From: Lacicoccus alkaliphilus DSM 16010
GTDB taxonomy: Bacteria; Bacillota; Bacilli; Staphylococcales; Salinicoccaceae
DNA: 64,000 nt
Direction of reading: 5' to 3'
Assembly: GCF_900142805.1 (NCBI RefSeq)
Contig: NZ_FRCF01000004.1
Span: 62,001-126,000 of the forward strand
Shown: positions 26,836 through 35,917 of the stretch, piece after piece
How positions within the stretch are numbered: the first letter of the stretch is position 1
Layout of the letters: each line of letters starts with the position of its first letter
Program-made: the position numbers and the translations under genes
Notes under the pieces: model-generated
What the model saw: only the letters and a program-made list of their open reading frames with translations
Databases searched by the model: none
What the model was told of the DNA's origin: nothing

Positions 26836-26963
26836 ATTATAAATGAAATGGACGGATTTTGAAACTGGGATTTGGAGAAGTTTGTATACAGGTGCCGGGT
26901 ATGTTATATTTCTACTATAATTTTGCCTCAAATGTTTCATATATATATAAGGATGTGAAGTAT

Positions 26964-27860
26964 GTGAAAGCAGGATCTAAAATGACTTTCACCCTATTGT
27001 TGTCGGGCATCTCCATTTTAAGTGCATGCAGTGATCCCATGGTACAGGAAATGGAAAATTATCAGGAGCAGATGGATGATCTCCATGATATAAATGAAGA
27101 AGTGACCGGTCACCTCGATGACATCGACAGCGAAGAAATCATAAATCAGGTTTCAAGCATGGATTCTGCTTCCGGAGAGGATGAATTCGACAATACGGCA
27201 GCTGAACTGGAAGGGGAGGCCCTGCCCCTGGCGGAAACACTGAAAGAAGAAGCTGAAGCAGTCGAAATCAGTGAGGAGGAAATCCAGGAGATGCATGAGG
27301 GTTTCATTGAAAGTGCAGAGACCAAGCACGATTTTACAAAGCAGCTGAGTGATTACCTGATCACTTATCAGGACTCGTTGGCGGCAAGTGAAAGGTTGAT
27401 TGCACTGAGCCAGTCATTCATGGAAAATCAGGGCGAGAGAGATGACCTGATCGAGAATGCCGGGGACGAAGAAGTGGTCCGTGAAATCGATATGCTGATA
27501 GAACAGCTCAATGAAAACAGTGAGGAACTGGACGCGGCTTCCGATGTACTGGAAGATGACATATCCATGGGGAATAAGCAGGAGCAGATTGATGAAGTAC
27601 TGCTGCCAATGCTAGAAGAACATGTGGAATCGTTGAATATGGTCAATTTATCCACTCAGCAGGCGAACAGGGTGAGGAGTGTCAGCCTGGAAATGTATTA
27701 TGGTTACCAGGCGTATTATGAAGAACGTAAAAATACGATGCTCTACAATGAAAAACTTCAAAATATACAGCTGCAGAACATATTATCGCTGCAGGAAAGC
27801 TATCAGAAGATGGATGAGGAATATTGGGAAAGGATGGAAGAATTGAAAGACGGGGAATGA
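26964..27860 (+). CDS. YkyA-like cell-wall-associated lipoprotein
   Basis: 298 aa. The signal peptide has an N-terminal KAGSK charge cluster and a hydrophobic core ending ILSAC, a fair lipobox. The rest is long alpha-helical, acidic and glutamate-rich coiled coil. Layout and position beside murB resemble the YkyA family (putative cell-wall binding lipoproteins), but I cannot show a firm match. GTG 26964 is preferred, since it gives the positive n-region. An ORF reaching back to 26859 and an ATG at 26982 are alternatives. Confidence 0.65.
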   Translation: MKAGSKMTFTLLLSGISILSACSDPMVQEMENYQEQMDDLHDINEEVTGHLDDIDSEEIINQVSSMDSASGEDEFDNTAAELEGEALPLAETLKEEAEAVEISEEEIQEMHEGFIESAETKHDFTKQLSDYLITYQDSLAASERLIALSQSFMENQGERDDLIENAGDEEVVREIDMLIEQLNENSEELDAASDVLEDDISMGNKQEQIDEVLLPMLEEHVESLNMVNLSTQQANRVRSVSLEMYYGYQAYYEERKNTMLYNEKLQNIQLQNILSLQESYQKMDEEYWERMEELKDGE

Positions 27861-27870
27861 ATCCCCGCCT

Positions 27871-28110
27871 CTATATTTTTTTCTTACCCTGAAGCTGTGT
27901 TTCGTGCATCGGGTGGTTCGGGTCTTTCTCGATCTTATTGATGAAAATATTGCGGAAGACGAGTGTGATGACCCATAATAGAAAGACACCAAGCAACAGG
28001 AAGGATATTGTTGCGTTATTGTTGAAGTCCAGGAAGAACAGCAGGACAACTATGAACAGGGCGAGGTTCACCGTGTCCAGCAGGTTCCACCGCTTAATCG
28101 GTTTGTTCAT
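27871..28110 (-). CDS. Small two-span membrane protein
   Basis: 79 aa, unknown. It starts MNKPIKRWNLLDTVNLALF, with two hydrophobic helices (about 14-32 and 38-57) and a basic cytoplasmic tail ending QGKKKI. ATG 28110 has GGAGGT 6 bases upstream; the in-frame codon at 28128 has none. It lies convergent to the YkyA-like gene. Confidence 0.7.
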   Translation of the reverse strand: MNKPIKRWNLLDTVNLALFIVVLLFFLDFNNNATISFLLLGVFLLWVITLVFRNIFINKIEKDPNHPMHETQLQGKKKI

Positions 28111-28216
28111 TGTACTACCTCCAATCAAGGGATATTATAACATAGATCAAAAATTGTATTTGCTATATATTAGATTTAATGATAAATTATACTAAGTTTA
28201 TAAAGAGGGTGATGAA

Positions 28217-28537
28217 ATGTTAACCAAAGTGACAAATATTGATTCATTTGAAGCGCTTCTCGATAAAAATGAATTCTTTTTCTTCCTTAAACATTCGAAC
28301 ACATGCCCGATATCATCAGGAGCTTTTGAGGAATTCAAAAAATTCCATTATGAGAGAGACATAGACGGCTTTTACCTGATTGTTCAGGATCACAGGGAGC
28401 TGTCAAACTACATCAGTGAAAAATTCAATATTAAACATGAGTCACCGCAGGCATTCTATTTTGATAAGGGTGAGGCCAAATGGCATGCTTCACATGACAA
28501 GATCACTTTATCAAAACTTGCATCGGTCGAAGACTGA
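28217..28537 (+). CDS. brxC: Monothiol bacilliredoxin BrxC (YtxJ)
   Basis: 106 aa thioredoxin-fold protein. The motif HSNTCPISSGAFEEF has the single active cysteine followed by PIS as in YtxJ, and PQAFYFDKGEAKWHASH closes the fold. It removes bacillithiol from oxidised protein thiols, implying the organism makes bacillithiol. Ribosome site GAGGGTGATG. Ends at its own terminator. Confidence 0.88.
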   Translation: MLTKVTNIDSFEALLDKNEFFFFLKHSNTCPISSGAFEEFKKFHYERDIDGFYLIVQDHRELSNYISEKFNIKHESPQAFYFDKGEAKWHASHDKITLSKLASVED

Positions 28538-28543
28538 ATGATG

Positions 28544-28572
28544 AACCCAAACGCCATTGTTTGGGTTTATTT
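28544..28572. terminator. Terminator between brxC and the GdpS-like gene
   Basis: AACCCAAAC (28544-28552) pairs with GTTTGGGTT (28559-28567), then T-rich bases. It overlaps the 3' end of the convergent gene. Confidence 0.8.
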
Positions 28573-29610
28573 TATTACGGGCAGGAACATCACCTGATTC
28601 TGTCCCATCTTCTTGGCCGCATGCAGCATATCGTCGGCATCTTTGAACAGCTTCCTTCTTGTACCCCCGGTATCCCTGAAACCGATGCCGACCGAGACGG
28701 TCAGCCTGATCACTTCGCTTTTGCCGACATGGAAATTGGTGTGCTCCACCGCATTCCTCACAGCTTCACCGAGTCGCACCGTCCTGTCAAAAGAGACATC
28801 CGCAAGCACGATTGAAAATTCTTCGCCGCTGTTCCTGTAAACGGAGCCGCCGGACGGCACATAGTTTTTAAGCAGTCCGGTGATCTGTTTGATCACGGCA
28901 TCCCCTGCTTTATAACCGTAGGCATCGTTGATCATTTTGAAATTATCGATGTCGATCAGCAGCAGGCTGAGCGTTTCCGAGCGCTGGCTGAGACGGTTGA
29001 CTTCGTTATCAAGGGCCTTGATGTTGCCGAGCTGGGTCAGATGGTCGGTGTATTCCTCCCTGTTCAGGCGGTCGAGCACATGGATGATCGAATGGATATC
29101 CGCATGCATGATGCTGGCCGTGAACATCACGGCGGAACTCATGAAAATGATGAGGATGAACTGCATCCATCCGAGCGGTTCTATGAAGAGGTGGATGCCG
29201 GTCAACAGCAGGACGGTAAATGCCAGATTGACCCAGGTCATCTGCTGTGTGGTGATCGACCTGAAAAAAGGTATGATCAGGATGGTGATGATGTAAAGCA
29301 CACTGACGATCAATACCTCCACATGGCTCCCGCCGGTCAGGAAATGATGTGCAGCCGCGAGGATGAAGAGCGCGATCAGTTTGATGTAAAGCCTGCTCCG
29401 AATCAAAAGCAGCGGAACAAAGAACAGGCTGAAACTGTAGCCCCTGTACTCGATCGGCACAAATAAAAGGAGGATGGCCAATGATACCATCAGCGTCGCC
29501 TGAAAGGTGTCCGATGTCAGCTTGGCCGAATCCTCATTGTACTGGATACGGTGGAAGAGATAAATCATGCTTATCGTTATTGAAATGTTCAATACAAAAT
29601 CCATCAACAT
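28567..29610 (-). CDS. gdpS: GdpS-like membrane GGDEF-domain protein
   Basis: 347 aa. Five to six membrane helices (about 1-180) precede a GGDEF domain. DHLTQLGNIKALD opens it, LLLIDIDNFKMINDAYG contains the first metal aspartates, and the signature reads SGEEF (261-265) instead of GGDEF or GGEEF. The whole protein matches staphylococcal GdpS, the only GGDEF protein of that genus, which affects biofilm through a route not needing cyclic di-GMP. The Gly-to-Ser change in the signature makes diguanylate cyclase activity still less certain. Confidence 0.85.
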   Translation of the reverse strand: MLMDFVLNISITISMIYLFHRIQYNEDSAKLTSDTFQATLMVSLAILLLFVPIEYRGYSFSLFFVPLLLIRSRLYIKLIALFILAAAHHFLTGGSHVEVLIVSVLYIITILIIPFFRSITTQQMTWVNLAFTVLLLTGIHLFIEPLGWMQFILIIFMSSAVMFTASIMHADIHSIIHVLDRLNREEYTDHLTQLGNIKALDNEVNRLSQRSETLSLLLIDIDNFKMINDAYGYKAGDAVIKQITGLLKNYVPSGGSVYRNSGEEFSIVLADVSFDRTVRLGEAVRNAVEHTNFHVGKSEVIRLTVSVGIGFRDTGGTRRKLFKDADDMLHAAKKMGQNQVMFLPVIK

Positions 29611-29638
29611 GAATCATCCCCCCGTCCATTTAATAAAG

Positions 29639-30598
29639 TCAATCCAGCTCCAGATTTTCCTTGAGCTCATCCGTCACTTCCTCATAGGATTCATCATCCG
29701 GGTAGAAGTAATACAGTCCGTCCTCCTGTGAACGTTCATCGTAACCGTCGAGCAGCAGCTGCTCCAGATTACGGGCCGGTTCCTGATATGTCGAGCGCAG
29801 CGCGTTCATTTCATTGAACTGGATGTTTGTCCGGACGTTTTCCCCGAGCACGTTCAAAATATCGTTGAAGTTCGTCACTGTCTGTATACTGAGGAGCTCA
29901 TCAGCAATGGCCTGTACGATTTGCTGCTGCCGCTGCTGGCGCCCTGCATCCCCGCCTGAGCCCGGGTCATATCTTGCCCTTGAGAAAGCGAGTGCCATCT
30001 CGCCGTCCATTTCATAAGTCTCGCCTGAGACGAAGGAGTAGCCCGACTGGTCGAACGTGTCGTCACTCGTGACCGTTATGCCGTCGACTTCATCAATGAT
30101 GTTTGTGAAACCATCCATATTGATGGAGACGAAGTAATCGATCGGAACCTCCAGAAAGTTTTCCACAGTATCCTTGGCCATCAGGGGCCCCCCGTAGGCA
30201 TGGGCATGGTTGATTTTTTCGACCGTGTCACGGCCGATGATCTCCGTTCTGGTATCCCTCGGTATGCTTACAATCCTGCCGTCACCGGTATCCGGATTCA
30301 AGGTGACCACCATGATGGTGTCCGAACGCTGGCCCGAGAGGACTTCATTGCGCGCTTCATCGTCGTCGGTGCCGAACAGGACGACCGAAACCGGCTCGCC
30401 CTCTCTGATTTCCACCTGGGCTTCCCGCAGATTGGACTGGGAGCCTTCGAATTCCGCGTCATACATCACGTTTGCCGTGCCTCTGATCTGAAAGTATACA
30501 TATGCGATTAAACCGCCTACAATGACTATGAATGTTAGTAGCAGTGCGATGAGCACCTTGAAGACGGGATGCATCCCGCTTCGTCTGTTTTGTCTCAT
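29639..30598 (-). CDS. LytR-CpsA-Psr family glycopolymer ligase
   Basis: 319 aa. A short cytoplasmic basic start precedes one membrane helix (about 13-35), then the extracellular LCP domain. Typical pieces are VVLFGTDD, SDTIMVVTLNP, IVSIPRDTRTEI, EKINHAHAYGG and ALAFSRARYDPGSGGDAGRQQRQQ. These enzymes move teichoic acid or other polymers from undecaprenyl phosphate onto peptidoglycan. The gene is divergent from tagO, which starts wall teichoic acid synthesis and fits a role at the other end of the pathway. Ribosome site AAGGAG. Confidence 0.92.
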   Translation of the reverse strand: MRQNRRSGMHPVFKVLIALLLTFIVIVGGLIAYVYFQIRGTANVMYDAEFEGSQSNLREAQVEIREGEPVSVVLFGTDDDEARNEVLSGQRSDTIMVVTLNPDTGDGRIVSIPRDTRTEIIGRDTVEKINHAHAYGGPLMAKDTVENFLEVPIDYFVSINMDGFTNIIDEVDGITVTSDDTFDQSGYSFVSGETYEMDGEMALAFSRARYDPGSGGDAGRQQRQQQIVQAIADELLSIQTVTNFNDILNVLGENVRTNIQFNEMNALRSTYQEPARNLEQLLLDGYDERSQEDGLYYFYPDDESYEEVTDELKENLELD

Positions 30599-30723
30599 AA
30601 CTTTAACTCCTTAGTTTGATTGATTATAATTATACAATGAAAAGATTATAATTTAAATATCAATTCGATTTCACATTTTGGATATGATATATTAAATTGA
30701 AAACATTATGAACGGTGATGGGT

Positions 30724-31782
30724 ATGTATACAATTTTTCTTCTCACGATGTCATTCATGATATCGTTGATTTTAACCCCTATATTTATATGGATTGCCAG
30801 GAAGACAGGCTTTGTGGATCATCCCAGCGGCCGCAAGATCCACCTGAAACCGATCCCGCATCTTGGCGGGGTTGCGATACTCATCTCATTCGTCGTCGGT
30901 GTACTGGTCTCACGGCCGATCGAAATCGAATTTCAGCCGATCATCATCGGCGGCGCGCTGATCGTACTGCTGGGTCTGATAGACGACAAGTACGATATGA
31001 AGCCCATCGTCAAACTGGCCGGCCAGATACTGATCACCCTTGTGCCGATATATTACGGCATCGTCATCGACCGGATCACACCGTTCGGCATCGAAATCGA
31101 GTTCGGCATATTTGCGGTGCCCATCACCATAATCTGGATGATAGCGATCATCAATGCGATCAATCTGATCGATGGTCTGGACGGCCTTGCGACCGGTGTG
31201 GCCATCATCGCACTTTCAAGCATCGCATTCATAACGATCCTCCAGGGCAACATCTTCGTCATGATGATCTGCGTCATCCTGATCGGCTCATGCCTCGGAT
31301 TTTTGGTCTACAATTTCCACCCGGCCAGGATCTTTCTCGGCGACAATGGTTCGATGCTCCTCGGATTCGTAATCAGCGTCATCTCATTGATGGGGTTCAA
31401 GAACATCACATTGATTTCTTTATTCTTCCCGATCATCATACTCGGGGTCCCGATTGTGGATATGCTTTTTGCGATGTTCAGGCGCTACAGGAACAAAGTC
31501 TCGATCGTCAGTGCGGATAAAAGCCATATCCATCACAGGCTCCGCACGCTCGGCTATTCGCACGTCGAGAGCGTCATCCTGATCTACTTCATGGCGATGA
31601 TGTATGCCGGAGCAAGCATCATCCTGTTTCTGTCGACCGTACCCGGTGCTTTGATCATCACCACATTGGTGATACTCACAACGGTGATCATCGTCGAAGC
31701 GACGAATCTGATCGGCAATGATAAAAAACCGGTGTTGAACTTCCTGCGGAGGCTGGTCCATAAAATCGTCTCCGTCAATTAG
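30724..31782 (+). CDS. tagO: Undecaprenyl-phosphate GlcNAc-1-phosphate transferase TagO
   Basis: 352 aa, MraY/WecA superfamily, about ten membrane helices. Cytoplasmic loops carry GLIDDKYDMKP (catalytic acids), INLIDGLDGLATG, FLGDNGSMLLG, and the HIHHRL histidine motif. It attaches GlcNAc-phosphate to the lipid carrier as the first step of wall teichoic acid synthesis. ATG 30724 follows a GGTGAT site; GTG 30715 and ATG 30718 are also in frame. Convergent 4-base overlap with the next gene. Confidence 0.93.
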   Translation: MYTIFLLTMSFMISLILTPIFIWIARKTGFVDHPSGRKIHLKPIPHLGGVAILISFVVGVLVSRPIEIEFQPIIIGGALIVLLGLIDDKYDMKPIVKLAGQILITLVPIYYGIVIDRITPFGIEIEFGIFAVPITIIWMIAIINAINLIDGLDGLATGVAIIALSSIAFITILQGNIFVMMICVILIGSCLGFLVYNFHPARIFLGDNGSMLLGFVISVISLMGFKNITLISLFFPIIILGVPIVDMLFAMFRRYRNKVSIVSADKSHIHHRLRTLGYSHVESVILIYFMAMMYAGASIILFLSTVPGALIITTLVILTTVIIVEATNLIGNDKKPVLNFLRRLVHKIVSVN

Positions 31783-32258
31783 AAGTAAAGGTGCAGGGCG
31801 GTCAGGATGAACATGGAGATGCCAAGGCCGATGTGCACTCGCCTGCTCTTCAGATTGTGGCGTATCAACTGACTGTACCAGCCGGACAGCACAAGGATGA
31901 ACAGGTTCACCGATGCCAGCAGTCCGGTGAGGATCTTCATACTGCCGGGGTTGAAGCCGTAAAGATGAATGACTGTGAGAGCATGCAATGCAATGAGGAC
32001 GAATGATAATGTACCTATCCAGCGGTGGTAGGGCATTATTTTTTTTGAAAAGCGGGCCAGTTTAATCTTTACGGCCCTGTCATCGACTTTCCTGATGGTT
32101 GCGAAGACGGCGTTTCTCGTCCAGTTGAAAATGAATAATAAAAAACCCGCAAAGCCGAGCAGTATATGATGATGAACGGAGTGCACCGCCAGGCTCTGGA
32201 CGACATTCCAGGCCGCCCATATCACCAGTGCGCCGTTCAGTAAAAACCAGATGCTCAT
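31779..32258 (-). CDS. Four-helix membrane protein with haem-ligand-like histidines
   Basis: 159 aa, four membrane segments. Histidines occur in pairs at helix ends: VHSVHHHIL (helix 2), PYHRWIGTLSFVLIALHALTVIHLYG (helix 3), and VHIGLGISMFILTALHLYF (helix 4). This resembles small b-type cytochrome or ferric reductase-like membrane domains. I recognise no named family. It lies 18 bases after yigZ on the same strand and is probably in its operon. Confidence 0.7.
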   Translation of the reverse strand: MSIWFLLNGALVIWAAWNVVQSLAVHSVHHHILLGFAGFLLFIFNWTRNAVFATIRKVDDRAVKIKLARFSKKIMPYHRWIGTLSFVLIALHALTVIHLYGFNPGSMKILTGLLASVNLFILVLSGWYSQLIRHNLKSRRVHIGLGISMFILTALHLYF

Positions 32259-32276
32259 GATCCCACCTCCACGAAG

Positions 32277-32909
32277 TCATGTCAGCACGTTTTCAGCGTT
32301 CAGCGGTTCCCCGGATTCCGAGAGGTGTGTCCCCTGCGTGATTTCGTCGAGCATTCCGTAGAGGCTCCCGGCATCTTCCGTCCGTGTGTGGACGATATAC
32401 GTGACCCTGTCTGTGTAGGCGGTATCCTTGATGATGTGCGGGCTGTGTTCAATCATATGTTCGAACTTGCTTGTATAAGTGTAGTCCATCGTGACCGTGA
32501 CCGGAATCATCTCCACTTCATACACTTTGCCCGCACTTTTGACGACTTCACTTGCCGCCCCGGAATATGCCCGTATCAGTCCGCCGGCGCCGAGCTTGAT
32601 GCCGCCGAAGTATCTTGTGACGACGACGGTGACATTATACATGAGCTCCCTTTTCAGGACTTCAAGGATCGGCACCCCGGCAGTGCCGGAAGGCTCACCG
32701 TCGTCATCGGCTTTCTGGATGAGGGCGCTTGCACCGATGATGTAGGCACTGCAGTTGTGCGCGGCATCCTTATGTCTGGATTTGATTTCTGCAATGAACG
32801 CTTTTGCTTCCTCTTCCGTTTCGGTCCTTTTTATATATCCGATGAACCTGGATTTATTGATGACCGTTTCTGTATTATCCGTACGCCGGTTCATATATTT
32901 CTGTTCCAT
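32277..32909 (-). CDS. YigZ/IMPACT family protein
   Basis: 210 aa. The N-terminal UPF0029 domain has KSRFIGYIKRTETEEEAKAFI, HNCSAYIIG, DDGEPSGTAG and VVVTRYFGGIKLGAGGLIRAYSGAA. A small C-terminal ferredoxin-like domain follows. The family relates to eukaryotic IMPACT and may act on translation, but the bacterial function is unsettled. It is a usual neighbour of tagO in staphylococci. Ribosome site GAGGTGA. Confidence 0.93.
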   Translation of the reverse strand: MEQKYMNRRTDNTETVINKSRFIGYIKRTETEEEAKAFIAEIKSRHKDAAHNCSAYIIGASALIQKADDDGEPSGTAGVPILEVLKRELMYNVTVVVTRYFGGIKLGAGGLIRAYSGAASEVVKSAGKVYEVEMIPVTVTMDYTYTSKFEHMIEHSPHIIKDTAYTDRVTYIVHTRTEDAGSLYGMLDEITQGTHLSESGEPLNAENVLT

Positions 32910-33006
32910 CGTATATCACCTCTTAAATTATATTAACACATAGACTTTGACAGGTGGATTTAGTAAAATGTTCATGAGTGTGAGTGGTTTGAATGGAGGA
33001 CCTTAA

Positions 33007-33876
33007 ATGAAGATTGCAATAGTTACAGACTCGACGGCCTATATACCCGAAGAGCTGCTTCAGAAATATGATATACACACGATACCGCTCAGTGTCGTGA
33101 TGGAAGGTGAAACATACAGGGAGAATGTGGATATCACCACAGAAGAGTTCTTTGAAAAGATGGCGCAGATGGAGGAGCTGCCGAGCACGAGCCAGCCCTC
33201 GATAGGTGATTACATCCTGCTGTTGGAATCGTTGTACCGTGACGGTTATACAGACGTGCTCAGCTTCCATCTGTCGGCGGAACTCAGCGGGACATACCAG
33301 AATGCGGTCGCGGCGGGCAGAAGCGTCGAAGGGATCAATGTGCACGTCATAGACAGTCAGATCGCATGCTTCGTCCAGGGCTTCATGCCCCTCTATGCGG
33401 CACAGAATAAGGACGATATGTCCCTGGAAGCATTGATTGCAGATATGGAAGAGATGAAGAAGCGGGAAAACATGAACGCCTATCTCCTCGTCGACACTTT
33501 GACGAACCTTCAAAAAGGCGGGCGTCTGTCCAACGCCCAGGCACTTGTCGGCAGTCTGCTCAAGGTGAAGCCGATCCTGGAATTCCAGGACGGGAAAATC
33601 ATCCCCTATGAGAAAGTCAGGACGAAAAAGAAAGCCAAAAAGAAAATTGAAGATATTTTTGCAGAAGAGCTCAAACATCAGGAGGATAAAAACATTACAG
33701 CCGTGGTCATCCACAGCAATGCGGAAGAGGAAGGGCGCGGGTGGATGAACGAACTGCAGGAGAAATTCCCGCATGTGAAGTTCACACTCAGCTATTTCGG
33801 ACCGGTCATCGCGACGCATCTTGGTGAAGGGGCACTTGGCCTCGGCTATACCAATTATGATGTGAGGATCGACTGA
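33007..33876 (+). CDS. DegV family fatty-acid-binding protein, second copy
   Basis: 289 aa, paralogue of the gene at 1781. Marks: IVTDSTAYIPEELL, TSQPSIGDYILL, HLSAELSGTYQNA, VIDSQ, and NLQKGGRLSNAQALVGSLLKVKPIL, the ligand-covering region. Likely a FakB-type protein delivering fatty acids to the FakA kinase. Ribosome site GGAGGACC. A terminator follows 25 bases later, immediately before comFA. Confidence 0.88.
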   Translation: MKIAIVTDSTAYIPEELLQKYDIHTIPLSVVMEGETYRENVDITTEEFFEKMAQMEELPSTSQPSIGDYILLLESLYRDGYTDVLSFHLSAELSGTYQNAVAAGRSVEGINVHVIDSQIACFVQGFMPLYAAQNKDDMSLEALIADMEEMKKRENMNAYLLVDTLTNLQKGGRLSNAQALVGSLLKVKPILEFQDGKIIPYEKVRTKKKAKKKIEDIFAEELKHQEDKNITAVVIHSNAEEEGRGWMNELQEKFPHVKFTLSYFGPVIATHLGEGALGLGYTNYDVRID

Positions 33877-33898
33877 ACGGAGGGTCAAATCAAATATT

Positions 33899-33931
33899 AA
33901 AGGCGCAGCTTATTTCGCTGCGCCTTTTTTT
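33899..33931 (+). terminator. Terminator between degV and comFA
   Basis: AGGCGCAGC (33901-33909) pairs with GCTGCGCCT (33917-33925), then TTTTTTT. It abuts the comFA ribosome site. Confidence 0.85.
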
Positions 33932-33943
33932 ATGGAGGATATC

Positions 33944-35191
33944 ATGTACTTCGACAGCACAGGGGACATATTTTATAAGGCATCGGGCGTCGACAGTGTC
34001 AGAAACTGCTGTCACCGTTGCCTGAATAAAGATAAGACATTGTTTTATGAATTTTATTCACGCCTGCATCAAAAGAAGGTGAAGTATTGCCTGAACTGCA
34101 TCGGCCTTGGACGCTCGGATTCCGCCACACCGCTGATGGCACTGGAATCCACTGCCAGAAAAGAGAAGTGTGGGTACAGTCTGCATTTCGAGCTGACGGA
34201 AATTCAAAAAGAGGCTTCCGGCAGGGTCGTGAAAGCGATCAGGGAGGGGGAAAACCTCCTGTTGCATGCAGTGACGGGTGCAGGGAAGACGGAGATCATC
34301 TTCGAAGGGATCAGGTACGCAAGGGAAAACGGCCTCAATGTGGCTGTGGTGAGCCCGAGGATCGACGTGGTGAAGGAATTGCATCTGAGGCTGGGCGGGG
34401 CATTCAAGAAGAGCCGGATCGATCTGATGTTTGCGGGTGTCAAAGTGAAGTTCGACCACCATTTCACCGTCTGCACCGTCCATCAGCTCTACAACTTCAT
34501 CGGGCATTTCGACTGCATCATCGTCGACGAATTTGATGCTTTTCCACTGGCGGGTGACTGGAATCTCCAGGGGGCGATTGCCAAAGCCATGACGGAGGCC
34601 GGCATTCTCATCATCATGACGGCGACGCCGACGAGGCGGATGCTCAAAATGACCGATGGTAATGTATTCCGGATTGCGAGAAGGTACCACGGCCATGACC
34701 TCACGATACCGGCCGTCCACTATGCCGATATCCGGAAAGGGATAAAGAAAGGGCGGCTTGATGCGAAACTGAAGCGTCTGCTTGAAGCGATCATAATGAA
34801 TGACAGGAAAGTGCTGGTCTTTTTCCCGGACATCAAAATGATGCATCAGGTCCATGGGTTGATGACGGAGAGTTTCGATGGTGTGGAGACGGTCCACAGC
34901 GGGGATGCGGGGCGGTACGGGAAAGTCGAGCGCATGAGGGAAGGTGGTATCCGGATCCTCCTCACCACGACCATCCTGGAGCGCGGCGTGACGTTCAAAG
35001 ACTTGGACGTGATCGTCGTCCACACGGAATATTTCCCTTCCGATACACTGATACAGATATGCGGGCGGGTCGGGAGGAAGCCGCAGGATCCGTCGGGCAG
35101 CATCCATCTTCTAACACTTTACAACACCCGCCATATACAGGCCGCGATCAGGAAGATAAAGGCTTTCAACAAAGGACGTGCTGTATTATGA
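33944..35191 (+). CDS. comFA: Competence DNA helicase ComFA
   Basis: 415 aa DEAD-type ATPase that pulls transforming single-stranded DNA into the cell. A four-cysteine zinc site is at the N-terminus (CCHRCLNK and YCLNCIG). The ATPase shows AVTGAGKTE (Walker A), DEFDAFP (Walker B), TATPTRRM, and a QICGRVGRKP arginine-finger motif. ATG 33944 has GGAGG 5 bases before it; ATG 33932 overlaps that site. The stop overlaps the comFC start. There is no room for a promoter after the upstream terminator. Confidence 0.92.
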   Translation: MYFDSTGDIFYKASGVDSVRNCCHRCLNKDKTLFYEFYSRLHQKKVKYCLNCIGLGRSDSATPLMALESTARKEKCGYSLHFELTEIQKEASGRVVKAIREGENLLLHAVTGAGKTEIIFEGIRYARENGLNVAVVSPRIDVVKELHLRLGGAFKKSRIDLMFAGVKVKFDHHFTVCTVHQLYNFIGHFDCIIVDEFDAFPLAGDWNLQGAIAKAMTEAGILIIMTATPTRRMLKMTDGNVFRIARRYHGHDLTIPAVHYADIRKGIKKGRLDAKLKRLLEAIIMNDRKVLVFFPDIKMMHQVHGLMTESFDGVETVHSGDAGRYGKVERMREGGIRILLTTTILERGVTFKDLDVIVVHTEYFPSDTLIQICGRVGRKPQDPSGSIHLLTLYNTRHIQAAIRKIKAFNKGRAVL

Positions 35192-35862
35192 GGTGCCTGT
35201 ACTGCCATGGCAGGGCGGACGTGGAGATGAACCTGCTGACGCTGTTCGCCGTCCCGCGCAGCCTGTGTGGTGAATGTGAAATCAAAATCAGGGAATGGCG
35301 GCGGGGGAAGCGCTGCGGAAGGTGCCATCGCCTGATGGACGACAGGGAAGCGGAGTGCAGGGACTGCCTGTTCATCAGCAGCCGTTTCCGGCCTGTCGGG
35401 AAGATCATGTGCATGCTCGATTATAATGAAGAAGTGAAGATGCTCATGCACCGATATAAATTCGTCAGGGACGTGGCACTCGCAGAGGTGCTGTCATATT
35501 TCATCACGTTCAGACAGACGGAGTACGACCATGTCGTCCCGATACCGGTCTCGGAGCAGCGTTTTCAAAGACGCGGTTTCAATCAGGTCACCGAAGTGCT
35601 GGACCGTGCGGGCGTCGTCCATTCCGATATGCTTGAGACGGAGAAGATCAAACATCAATCGGAGCTCTCGAAACTTGAGCGCATGAACAGTTCGAACCCC
35701 TTCACTTTCAACCGGGCATATGAAGATGTTAGACTGCAGGGCACAAGGATTCTTGTAGTGGACGATATATACACGACCGGCATCACAGTCCATCATGCAG
35801 CGGAGGTTTTATTACACCATGAAACAGAGGTCGTCGATGTGTTAACGTTTTCAAAAGCGTGA
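35188..35862 (+). CDS. comFC: Competence phosphoribosyltransferase-like protein ComFC
   Basis: 224 aa. Two zinc-binding clusters at the start (CLYCHG with CGEC, and CGRCHRLMDDREAECRDC) precede a phosphoribosyltransferase fold with the PRPP loop ILVVDDIYTTGIT. VPIPVSEQRFQRRGFNQ is a family mark. It acts with ComFA in DNA uptake. ATG 35188 overlaps the comFA stop by 4 bases; the open frame back to 35059 belongs to comFA. Confidence 0.92.
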   Translation: MRCLYCHGRADVEMNLLTLFAVPRSLCGECEIKIREWRRGKRCGRCHRLMDDREAECRDCLFISSRFRPVGKIMCMLDYNEEVKMLMHRYKFVRDVALAEVLSYFITFRQTEYDHVVPIPVSEQRFQRRGFNQVTEVLDRAGVVHSDMLETEKIKHQSELSKLERMNSSNPFTFNRAYEDVRLQGTRILVVDDIYTTGITVHHAAEVLLHHETEVVDVLTFSKA

Positions 35863-35917
35863 TGGAATATGATACAATGATGATGAATAGAAAAAGCAAT
35901 TCAAGGAGGCGTGCATC

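Noticed and set aside
26884-26909. SigB-like promoter GTTTGT...GGGTAT before the YkyA-like gene
   Set aside because: The spacer is 11 bases and the -35 is poor; a TATAAT further on is an equally good SigA -10.
29041-29466. Long plus-strand frames opposite gdpS
   Set aside because: Shadow of the minus-strand gene; no ribosome site and no recognisable protein.
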